Source: Porphyra umbilicalis | Taxonomy: Eukaryota > Rhodophyta > Bangiophyceae > Bangiales > Bangiaceae | Direction: 5' to 3' | Length of the DNA: 64,000 bases | Assembly: GCA_002049455.2 (NCBI GenBank) | Contig: KV919082.1 | Location: forward strand, 1 to 64,000 | In this document: piece by piece, positions 43,379 to 51,469 of the stretch | How the letters are laid out: each line of letters starts with the position of its first letter | Numbering within the stretch: position 1 is the stretch's first letter | The notes under the pieces: model-generated | The model's input: only the letters and a program-made list of their open reading frames with translations | Database searches by the model: none | Told to the model about the DNA's origin: nothing | Translations under genes and position numbers: made by a program

Positions 43379-45463
43379 TCACGGCCGCCGCCGAAAGGTG
43401 CGCCCGGAGCGCGTCGCCCTCAGGCGCAATGGACCCACGCGGTACCACTTGTGGTGCGCCGCGTAGGGGGGCTCCACCTCCTGCCCCTCGGACGACCTCG
43501 GGCGTTTCCCCCGCGTGGTCCCCCCGCTCCGCCGCGACCCGGTTGCCCCCGCCGTCGACCGGGCCGCCCCATCGGCGCCGACCGGCGACCGGCCGCGCCG
43601 CGCGTCGCCCGGTCGGGGCGCCGCCGCGCCGCCGTCCGCCCGCCCTGACGCTCCAGCGGACGCCGGCGGCTTCCGCCGGCGCGTCGACGCCGCTGGCGGT
43701 GACCACGACCGCCGGCTACCTCCCGCGGCTTCCCCCGCCGCGCCACTCCGTTGCGACGCCGCCGGCGGCGGCGTTGCCCGTCCCGGCGTCGGCCCGCGCC
43801 GAGGGCGAGGCGTGCCGCGTCCCGGCGGCGGTGTCCGGCGCGACCCCGTCGCCCGACGCGACGACCCCCGAACGGGCGACCGTGTCCGCGTTGTCGACGC
43901 CGACGCCGACGGGGACCGCGACGGCACCCACTGGGCGTCGTCCCGGGCCTGCCCCCTCGGCGACGACCGCGACGGGGACCGCGAAGGCACCCACTGGGCG
44001 TCGTCCCGGGCACGCCCCCTCGGCGACGACCGCGACGGCGACACGGCCCGCCATGACGGCGATCCCGAGCCTGCCGCCGCCGCGTCCTCCCGGGCCGCGT
44101 CGCTGTCCCCGCCCCGGGTGGGCCCCGCCCCCACGTTCCCGGACGCCCCCGGCGGCCCCCGCGCCGTGGAGCTCTGCGACGTCGCGCGCTCGGCCCGACT
44201 TGGGAAGTTGACGCCCCTAGCATCCAACGCTAGTCGAAACCCGTATGGGTTCGCCGCGTCGTCCGCCTCCGCCGGCAACGGCGTCTGCCCGAGCGGCAAA
44301 CCCGCAGCCGCCACCACGTCTCCCCATTTGGGGAGCAGAACCGCCATGCCTTGGAGCAGCCGCTGCAGCCGGGCGTGCTCGTCCGCACTCCCCTCCGCCA
44401 TGTCGTCCAGCCGGAGACGCTCCAGCCGGTGGAGAAGGGCTGAAGAGATGCGGTGGACCCGCCCGCCGGCGAGGTCCGCCAGCAGCGCGATGGCGGTGAG
44501 CTGCACGCGCTCCACCACGTACATGTCCCACAAGCAGCTGCGGTCGTCCCCCATCATGCGGTCGTAATAATACGACAGCACGGTGGGGTACGCCACGTGC
44601 AGCCCCCGCGGCAGCTCCAACTCGCCCAGCGCCTCCGGCACGCGCCGCCAGCCGGCTCGGTTCAAGCCCTTGGCATGGTGGCCCGCCGTCATCAGGTACG
44701 GGACGTCGTCGCCCTTGCGCGCCCGAACGTCCACCTCCTTCCGCGCTTGGTTTACCGCCACGCGGTCGCCCTCCGCCAAAAGGAGCGTCAGATCGCGCCC
44801 AACCCGCTCGGGTTTCGGCCAGGAGCTGATGGCCGGGCACTCGTACGGCAGGACCGCCCGTGGCGCCGCCCCCGCGTCCACACGACGGGCGTTCTTGTCC
44901 GCCGCCTCTTCGTAGTAGTACGCCGCCGCGTCCATCGCCTCCCGGTGCTGCGCCTCGGCGGCCTGCACGTACCCGAGGTCCGCCGACGTCCGTAGATACG
45001 GAAGCGACAACTCCGTCAGGTACTCCGCCGGTGGGGTCACCGCGTCCGGCATGAGGCTCATCAGACGGCCCCAGCAGTGCGCCACCCACGGCACCCACTC
45101 GCGGAGGACAGTCTCGTTCTCGTGCTCCCTCACGAAGGCGTACGCCGTCCGGACGAACCACGACGGCAACGCCGTCCCGAAGCGCGCCACCTCGCGGCTG
45201 AAGCGGACGGCCAACTCGCCATCGCACCGCTGCGAGTGCACCTCGTGGATGCCGCCGTGCCAGTACGCCATGCGTACGCCGGGCTGCATGCGCTCGACCG
45301 CCGGCTGGTTCCGCGGGTCTGGCCCCGGCACCCGCTCCCGCTCCGGCACCTCGTCGTGGTCCGCCAATACGCACTCGGCGTACCGCCGCAGCCCCGCCCT
45401 CAACGCGTCCCGCAAGGACGGCGCGATGTAGGCCATCGCCGCCGCTTCCCCGGTCGCCGCCAT
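43379..45463 (-). CDS. Antisense accessory frame of element 1, 694 residues
   Basis: A single uninterrupted frame on the strand opposite to gag-pol, located between the pol end and the 3' LTR. Residues 1 to about 400 have a globular, mostly helical composition rich in Trp, Tyr and Leu (for example WFVRTAYAFVREHENET, WVAHCWGRLMSLMPDA and YPTVLSYYYDRMMGDD). Residues from about 430 are Arg/Ser/Pro-rich and include two copies of a SPRGxARDDAQWVPSRSPS-type repeat. No known domain is recognised; it is not an obvious env, integrase or methylase. The Arg/Ser tail could bind RNA or the splicing machinery, but that is inference. Antisense frames in this position are known from a few plant Ty3/gypsy elements (for example Grande of maize). 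Confidence 0.7.
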   Translation of the reverse strand: MAATGEAAAMAYIAPSLRDALRAGLRRYAECVLADHDEVPERERVPGPDPRNQPAVERMQPGVRMAYWHGGIHEVHSQRCDGELAVRFSREVARFGTALPSWFVRTAYAFVREHENETVLREWVPWVAHCWGRLMSLMPDAVTPPAEYLTELSLPYLRTSADLGYVQAAEAQHREAMDAAAYYYEEAADKNARRVDAGAAPRAVLPYECPAISSWPKPERVGRDLTLLLAEGDRVAVNQARKEVDVRARKGDDVPYLMTAGHHAKGLNRAGWRRVPEALGELELPRGLHVAYPTVLSYYYDRMMGDDRSCLWDMYVVERVQLTAIALLADLAGGRVHRISSALLHRLERLRLDDMAEGSADEHARLQRLLQGMAVLLPKWGDVVAAAGLPLGQTPLPAEADDAANPYGFRLALDARGVNFPSRAERATSQSSTARGPPGASGNVGAGPTRGGDSDAAREDAAAAGSGSPSWRAVSPSRSSPRGRARDDAQWVPSRSPSRSSPRGQARDDAQWVPSRSPSASASTTRTRSPVRGSSRRATGSRRTPPPGRGTPRPRRGPTPGRATPPPAASQRSGAAGEAAGGSRRSWSPPAASTRRRKPPASAGASGRADGGAAAPRPGDARRGRSPVGADGAARSTAGATGSRRSGGTTRGKRPRSSEGQEVEPPYAAHHKWYRVGPLRLRATRSGRTFRRRP

Positions 45464-45680
45464 CCGACCAAGTCGGCAGCACGCCCACGCCGATGGCGTC
45501 CGCGCGTGCCGCCTCCGCCGCCGCCGACCGCGTCGTCCGCCTCCGTCGGCGACAACGTCTGCCCGAGCGGCAAACCCGCCGCACGCCCACGCCGATGGCG
45601 TCCGCGCGTGCCGCCCCCCGTCGCCGGCGCCCCGCGTTCTTCAACGCTGCCCCCGCCGGTCCCCGCACGGCGGTATGTCC

Positions 45681-46030
45681 GCGCTGGCGCCGCTCGCCGC
45701 CGCGTGCTGCCCGCGCGCGCGCCCCCACGCGACCCGCGTCGCCTGGTGGCCCCGCCCTGCGCCTGCGCGCTGGCGCCGCTCGCCGCCGCGTGCTGCCCGC
45801 GCGCGCGCCCCCACGCGACCCGCGTCGCCTGGTGGCCCCGCCCTGCGCCTGCGCGCTGGCGCCGCTCGCCGCCGCGTGCTGCCCCGCGCGCGCCCCCACG
45901 CGACCCGCGTCGCCTGGTGGCCCCGCCCTGCGCCTGCGCGCTGGCGCCGCTCGCCGCCGCGTGCTGCCCGCGCGCGCGCCCCCACGCGACCCGCGTCGCC
46001 TGGTGGCCCCGCCCTGCGCCCTCGCGCTGG
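45681..46030. repeat. 85-86-bp tandem array, about four units, before the 3' LTR of element 1
   Basis: Units start at 45681, 45767, 45853, 45938 and (partial) 46024, each beginning GCGCTGGCG and containing CGCGACCCGCGTCGCC-like cores. They are nearly identical. Just upstream, pieces of the antisense frame are duplicated (a CACGCCCACGCCGATGGCG segment near 45480 and 45587). Confidence 0.85.
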
Positions 46031-46089
46031 CGACCCCCGAGCGGCCCCGCATCCGTCCTTGCTGGCGGGTGACCGCCAGGTCTTGGCCC

Positions 46090-46097
46090 GAGGGGGG
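46090..46097 (+). other. Polypurine tract of element 1
   Basis: GAGGGGGG lies directly before the 3' LTR start (TGTTGC at 46098), the expected place and composition of the plus-strand primer of an LTR retrotransposon. Confidence 0.75.
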
Positions 46098-46500
46098 TGT
46101 TGCATTCGGCAGGGGCTAAGTCCAGTACTTATGCCCCTGCCGGGACTTGCGCCCGTCTCTCCGTACTTCGGAATGCGGCCTGTGGGACGGCTGTCCCTCC
46201 CTAAGTAGCCCCCCCTATTCGGGCCAGGGGCTACTCATACGTCTCTCTTTTTCGTCTGTTTTCGTCTTGTTATCACGGCGCCGGCCTTGCCCCGCGCCGC
46301 CCCGTCTTGCTCGCCATCTAAATCTTGGCGTCCCTCTCGAGTCCTAGCCTTTGAGCGCCTTTGCGCCGTCTAGGTCCTCTCGGTAGGTTGACCCTTTAGG
46401 TCCTTCTCTTTTGTACTGTCAGTGTGGTTCTAGGGTATTTGTTCGCGCCTTCTTTGTTGCCGGTTCTAGGGTATTTGTTCGCGCCTTCTTTGTTGCCACA
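46098..46500 (+). repeat. 3' LTR of element 1, with a 36-bp internal duplication
   Basis: A 403-bp LTR equal to the 5' LTR apart from about three base differences and a tandem duplication of 36 bp near its end (GGTTCTAGGGTATTTGTTCG is the start of the unit). It is followed by GTCAC at 46501-46505. Confidence 0.92.
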
Positions 46501-46505
46501 GTCAC

Positions 46506-48667
46506 TGCTGACGCGTTTCTCCTCGCCGTCAATGTCAATGACAAACGTGGAGGCGTCCGCGTCTGCATCAATGACCACGAAGGGTCCGATGGCTTTGCTT
46601 TGCAGCTTGTTTTGCAGATTGTGGTTAGTCGTATCTACGTAGTCGCCGATCTTGACGTCCCCATTGCGGGTTGCGACCCGATGGTCGAAGTTACGTTTGT
46701 AACGTTGTTGCGTCTTACGCAAGGCCTCAACTACGATGGGGATCTGCTTGCGCAGGCGGGCCATGACCTCGCGTTTGCGAGCTGAGGGTGACCCGTCCTT
46801 GAGCGTTCCCTTATTGATAAGCGGAGTGCCCGGGGGCAAGTTGCGAACCGTGAGGTTGGGGATCCGCCTTGGGATAACGAGCTCAAATGGGGCGATGCCC
46901 GTCGACCGATGTGGTTGGCTATTATACGCCATGGTGAATACCGGGAGTAGCTCATCCCATCGTGATGGGTCGTCGGCGACGTAGTGTCGCAGCTGAGTAG
47001 CCATGGTACGATTGTACCGTTCGACTTGCCCATTGGTTTGGGGATGATACGCCGTGGTGCGAACCGTTGCAATGCCAAGCATTTTCATCACAGCGATGAA
47101 GAAGTTCGACATGAACTGGGGCCCTTGGTCCGATAGGATCCGGTCCGGTGGCCCGTAGGCTGACACCCACGCGTCGATGATGGCTGACGCCACGGACATG
47201 GCCGTGATTCGCCGCCAGGCGACGCACTTGGTGAGCTTGGCGAAGCGGTCGGTGATATCCAAGATGAAGCGGTTGCCCTTCTTGGAGGCCGGGATGGGCC
47301 CAAAGATGTCAACGGACAGCTCCGTGAGAGGCTCGGTAGCCTGGAATAGGATCAAGGGCGTGGTGTGTCGCCGCAAGGCGAGGCGATTTTGCGCACACGT
47401 TGTGCATTTGGTGATGGTCGAATGAATATCCGTCACCATGGAAGGCCAGTAGTATGCCTTACGCATTTTGTAATACATCCGGTTCATACCAGGATGGGCG
47501 GCCACGTTTGCGTGGTGCTCGAGGGTCAACACGCGTTCGCGTAGAGACTTTGGAATAACCAGTTGATTGCCGTAAGGCGCACGGCGGTACAGAGCGTGAT
47601 GCTCATCGCGGAAGAAGGCCTTGGCCGTTCCGCGCTCCACGCGAGTGGAAATCTCGACGCAGAAGTCGTCTGTTTGTTGTGCTTCGACAACATCGTCGAA
47701 CTCCACCGGTTCCGGTGTGTCGGTACCCGTGTACCTCCCCGTTCTTAAGCCGTTGGCCGTCTCGGCCAATGCCAGGCAAGGTATATCATCATGGATATCT
47801 TCTGGCGGCGCCACCGTAGAGGCGCGCGACAGGAAGTCGGGCAAGTGGTGCGATGCACCTGGTTTTTAAACCATATCGAATGTGTATTCGGAGAGGCGAA
47901 GGCGCCATCGCATCAAGCGTCCGCTTAAGTCGGTCGTGCTGTAGATCCAGCTAAGTGCTTGGTGATCCGTTCGGATGAGGACCCGTTTTCCGTCGAGGAA
48001 GTGCCTCAACTTGAGGACAGCCCACACGACGCCGAGGCATTCTCGCTCCGTGGTGGAGTAGTTTTGCTCTGCAGCAGTGAGTCCTCGGCTCCAATATCCG
48101 ACAGGATGAAGCAGTTCGCCCGGCTCCTCCTGGAGGAGGGTACAACCAACTTGGTCGGCGCATGCGTCCACGTCAACGACGAGCTTCCGATTGGCTTTCG
48201 GTAAGGCAAGTACCGGTGGGCACAACAGTGCGTTGCGAAGGTCCTCGAAGGCGGCGATAGCCACGTCCGTCGGTGGTGGTAAATCCGGTGGGATCTCGGC
48301 CCTAGTTAGGGCGTTCAGGGGCTTTGCTCGTTTCGCAAAGTCTTTGACAAACCGTCGATAGACGTTGCACATGCCCAAGAAGCTTTTCAGCTGGTTCTTG
48401 GTACTTGTGAACTGGGCATGCTTCAGAGCATCCACGTTCTTGTTGTGCACGTGCAGTTGCCCAGGGCGGTCAATGTGTCCTAGGTACTCGACTTCGTCGG
48501 AGAACCACGTGCACTTTTACAAGTTGAGGGTAACCCCGGCTTCGCGGAGACGGTGAAGAACCGTTTCAACGTCTTTGACGTGTTGTTCCGCGTTTGCGGA
48601 GAAGATGATGACATCGTCTAAGTAGACAAGGCATATCTGCCACTTCAAGCGCGAGAGGATAATATCC
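46506..48667 (-). pseudogene. Element 2 pol, proximal piece: RT end, RNase H, integrase
   Basis: Fossil. On the minus strand the second half of a reverse transcriptase (LVYLDDVIIFS) is followed by RNase H (KLVVDVDACADQVGCTLLQE, RTDHQALSWI), the integrase finger (CTTCAQNR), its catalytic core (LSVDIFGPI, DQGPQFMSN, NGQVERYNRT) and the start of the linker to the chromodomain. It is broken and truncated. It is clearly related to element 1 but well diverged from it. Confidence 0.85.
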
Positions 48668-49572
48668 AGGCCTCACCAAGAGTATTTCGGGAAGGGTATC
48701 ACTCGAGTATATTTTTCGGGTATATACTCATACTCGCGGGATTTTTCGGTCCTTCCCCAATACCCATACTCGGTGAATGAGCAGTGGTCAGATACCCGCG
48801 AAACCTGACGTCCATGGGTATCAAGAGTGTTACTCGTACTCTCGATTCTGGATAATTCGACACTTTTGACGGTGAATTGACCGGATACTACCACATCAAA
48901 TCGATGCCTGGCAATCTGAGCAGAGGCAGAGCGTGCGATTCGGGCCAACATCACGCATCTGCATGCGTACGAAGCGAGTGACAGCCCACCATCCACCCTC
49001 TTGCGCTCTTAGGCGTCCCTCATCCTTCTCTGCTCTCCCCGTTCCTCCGCCCAGATCTTCATCCTCGCCCACCACGCGGCGCGGCGGCGGTCACCTTCCC
49101 AACCCTCCCGTTCGTCTCACCTTTCGCGAGCCTCTCGCTCGCTCCTTGCACTTCCACCGAGAGTTCCAATCGGTCCTTGGGGTGGACGCATTCGACAGGG
49201 CCTGTAGCCCTGATCGCCGCCCGGTCGGACTCAGTGACAATGCTCATTCGGGCCGAGGAGCCAACGGAGGTCCGGCACCACGACGACATCAGCCGCTTAA
49301 CGAATAAGTTGGTATCAAAACTACAAAGTTAGCTGCACGAAGGAAATATGCATTCCTGTGAAAGGTATACGCATACCCGCGGCTCGGAACGACATTGGAT
49401 ACCGACGTCCCAAAACTTCAAGGGTATGTACTCTTGATACCCGCTCTGTCAAGTTTGAGCGATACTCATACTCGGACGTCTCAAAGCCGGCTCACTGTCA
49501 GCCAATACTCGGTGGCTGGATCCGAGCCACATACCGTACTCGTGGCTGAAACTGATACCCTTGGTGAGGCCT
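48668..49572. mobile_element. TIR element with GGGTAT/ATACTCG sub-terminal motifs, non-autonomous
   Basis: About 905 bp bounded by AGGCCTCACCAAG(A/G)GTAT in inverted orientation. Both flanks carry the palindrome AGGCCT, so the inverted repeat proper may start at CACCAAG with AGGCCT as target. Many short GGGTAT, ATACCC and ACTCG words fill the outer 150-200 bp on each side, a pattern of sub-terminal transposase-binding repeats. No transposase frame is seen. The left end abuts the truncated element 2. The superfamily is not settled; hAT-like is possible. Confidence 0.55.
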
Positions 49573-49701
49573 GTTCGCAACCGACGTTGCTGGGTATGCT
49601 CTCAGAGAGGCCTTTGAGGCCAGAATTGAGGCGCGGCTCACGCCTCTCACTGGGGTCGTAGAGGCAGAATCGGGGACGCGTCCCCAATTCGTCGTTTACG
49701 G

Positions 49702-51225
49702 CAGAGGTGTGATTTAAATCATTTGTGGCGCCGGGTAAAGGCGATTTAAATCAACCCTTGATTTTTATTCGTATGACGTGATTTTTATTGGTTTAATTCA
49801 ACGGGCATTATTTAAATAACTTAGGCTCATTATGCATGAATATAAGTACATATACCACGTGATAAGGCCTGATAAGGACCACTAACGCTGGTGTTTTCCT
49901 TCGTGTCGTGTGCGGTGGGCGTCACCGACTGGGCGGCCGTCGACAAGTCGGGGGGGGAGCGAGCGGCAGGGGATGAAGACGGCGACGGGGTGCGGGGGGG
50001 GGGTCCGCCGCCGCCCTACCCGGCGGTCACCGCCGTGGCGGAGGTGACCGCCGCCACCGCCGCCGCCGCCGCCACCGCGGCGAACCTGTCGTGGCCGCCC
50101 GTGATGGCGGTGTGGGTCGCCCTCGGCACCACGATGACGAGGGAGCGCGCGGGAGTTTCCGAGGCTGCCACCGTCGATGGCGGCACCATGGCCGTGTTGC
50201 TCTCCGCTCTCGCGGCCGCCGTGGCGGGCGGCGCGTCGACGGCGGTGCTTGACGCCGGCGACCGCCTCGCTACCCTCACCGCTGTCGCGTCTGCCATGGC
50301 GCGCATGCCGCCGCCAACCCGTGGGTGCCGGTCGAATTGGTCGCCCGGGGGGGGTGCTGGCACTCACCGCCGTGCTCGTCGCCCTGCCCCTGCCGGCGCC
50401 CGCCGACGGTGCGGCGTCGCGCCCGCCGCCGCAGCCGCCGCCGTCGCCGCCGGTGCTCGCTGCGCCGGCAGCTGTGGCGGCAGCCCTTCGCGTCGCCACC
50501 CGTGGCAGTGAAGCCGCCAAAGCCGCCGTCGACGCGCCACTCCCTGCCGACGGCGGAGGGCGGTCCGGGTTGGACGTGGTCCGGGGTACGCCGGCGGCGG
50601 CCGCCGTGGCCGCGGCGGCGGCGGGCGGCGCTTCGGCAGGTACCCGCCCCGCCGCGCTCGCCACCACCGCGATGGTGTGGTCCCTCCTCACCCCCGACCA
50701 CGCGTCGACGGCCGTGGCGGGCGTGTTTTCCCGCGCCCGCTGCTTGGCGTGCGTCGCCTCTGCGGGCCCTCCGCCCATCGCCGTCGGTGGCGTCGGCGGC
50801 GGGGTTGAGGGCGGGAACCCTCCCCTCCCCCCCCCCTCCCCCCACTCCTTCCCCTCCCCGCCCCGCTCGTCGCTCTCCTGCCGCCCGCGGGGACCCCCGC
50901 CGCGGATCCGCACCTGGTCACGGCGGCGCTCACTACGCTCCGCTCGGTCGCCGTCGTTGACGCGGCGTGCGCGGCGCTCATGACTCCCATCCTCGCCGTC
51001 GCGGCGTTGCGCGCCCCACCCCGCTCTGTCACCGTCACGCTGGCGGTCGGTGAGAGTTCAACGATGACCATGCTCGCTCGTCGGTGCACACCCGCAGTGT
51101 CAGGTCGCATCAGTGTAAGCAGGACAATGCCCATGTGATTTAAATCATGAGACCCTCCGAGTAAATTATTTAAATCATGAAAATCAGCATGATTTAAATC
51201 AAATAAAAATCACCTCCCATCTCTG
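49702..51225. mobile_element. hAT-type element carrying a host-like GC-rich fragment
   Basis: A 1,524-bp element with an 8-bp target duplication GTTTACGG (49694-49701 and 51226-51233). The termini, CAGAGGTG on the left and CAGAGATG on the right when reversed, fit hAT inverted repeats. Sub-terminal ATTTAAAT words (GTGATTTAAATCA and variants) cluster in the outer ~150 bp at both ends in AT-rich sequence. The centre (about 49890-51140) is abruptly GC-rich and coding-like. No transposase is present, so the element is non-autonomous. Confidence 0.78.
49891..51138 (+). pseudogene. Captured gene fragment inside the hAT element
   Basis: The GC-rich core reads as one coding-like stretch of about 415 codons if frame changes at a G8 run (near 50343) and a C-rich run (near 50823) are allowed, the same behaviour as the host genes of this window. 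The product would be Ala/Val/Leu-rich with recurring helical units (for example GGTMAVLLSALAAAVAGG, LVARGGVLALTAVLVAL and LRSVAVVDAACAALMTPILA), weakly like armadillo/HEAT repeats. It ends at a TGA close to the right terminus and has no ATG of its own at the left. The source gene is not in this window. Confidence 0.45.
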
Positions 51226-51334
51226 GTTTACGGCCTCTGGGAGAGGGGTATTTTCTCTCGACCACTCATGTTTTGGCACGTTGCAGCTGTCTTTTCATAT
51301 GCTCAATGTAAAGCTCAGAGCCAGAAGAGCCGGC

Positions 51335-51469
51335 TTATTGTGCTTCTCACAAAAACTGGATCCGCAACATCCGCTTCAGCATCATGAACCGCCCCCTGAG
51401 CCAATGAAACAGTGATTTTGCAACGGAAGCTGATGCACCGAGGTCCAGTTTTTGTGAGAAGCACAATAA
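51335..51469. repeat. Perfect 26-bp inverted repeat pair, MITE-like
   Basis: The 26-bp arms 51335-51360 (starting TTATTGTGCTTCTCAC) and 51444-51469 are exact reverse complements separated by 83 bp. The total of 135 bp fits a very small MITE or a stable RNA hairpin. No target duplication is seen. Confidence 0.75.

Larger units (their letters stand above)
36074..46500 (+). mobile_element. Young Ty3/gypsy chromovirus (element 1)
   Basis: A 10.4-kb LTR retrotransposon inserted in element 2. The LTRs start TGTTGC and end CACA. A 5-bp GTCAC target duplication lies at 36069-36073 and 46501-46505. The order inside is gag with a zinc knuckle, protease, reverse transcriptase, RNase H, integrase, chromodomain, a C-terminal NPPF-containing domain, then a 694-residue frame on the opposite strand, an 86-bp tandem array, a polypurine tract and the 3' LTR. 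The two LTRs differ at about three positions over 367 aligned bases plus one tandem duplication, so the insertion is recent. It looks nearly whole, with about one break or programmed shift in pol. The segment after the 5' LTR (TGGTGGAGCAGC) is the likely primer-binding site; the tRNA is not identified. Confidence 0.93.
32430..48667 (-). mobile_element. Older Ty3/gypsy chromovirus (element 2), truncated and interrupted by element 1
   Basis: Fossil. On the minus strand, from right to left, it holds the second half of the reverse transcriptase, RNase H, zinc-finger integrase with catalytic core, then (across the inserted element 1) a chromodomain and a further C-terminal domain, ending near 35187. 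Downstream of pol, on the opposite strand, lie two accessory reading frames (33086-35044) and GC-rich tandem repeats. The 5' part (gag, protease, start of RT) and upstream LTR are missing at 48667, where another TIR element begins. It is broken, with several breaks. It is clearly older than element 1, which sits inside it. The left boundary is approximate because no LTR pair was found. Confidence 0.75.

Noticed and set aside
36074-46500. Two LTRs as promoters of neighbouring host genes
   Set aside because: No host gene is close enough in the right orientation; the flanks belong to the older element.
48690-49560. Telomere-like GGGTAT repeats
   Set aside because: The words are scattered, occur in both orientations and are not tandem; they fit sub-terminal transposon repeats better.
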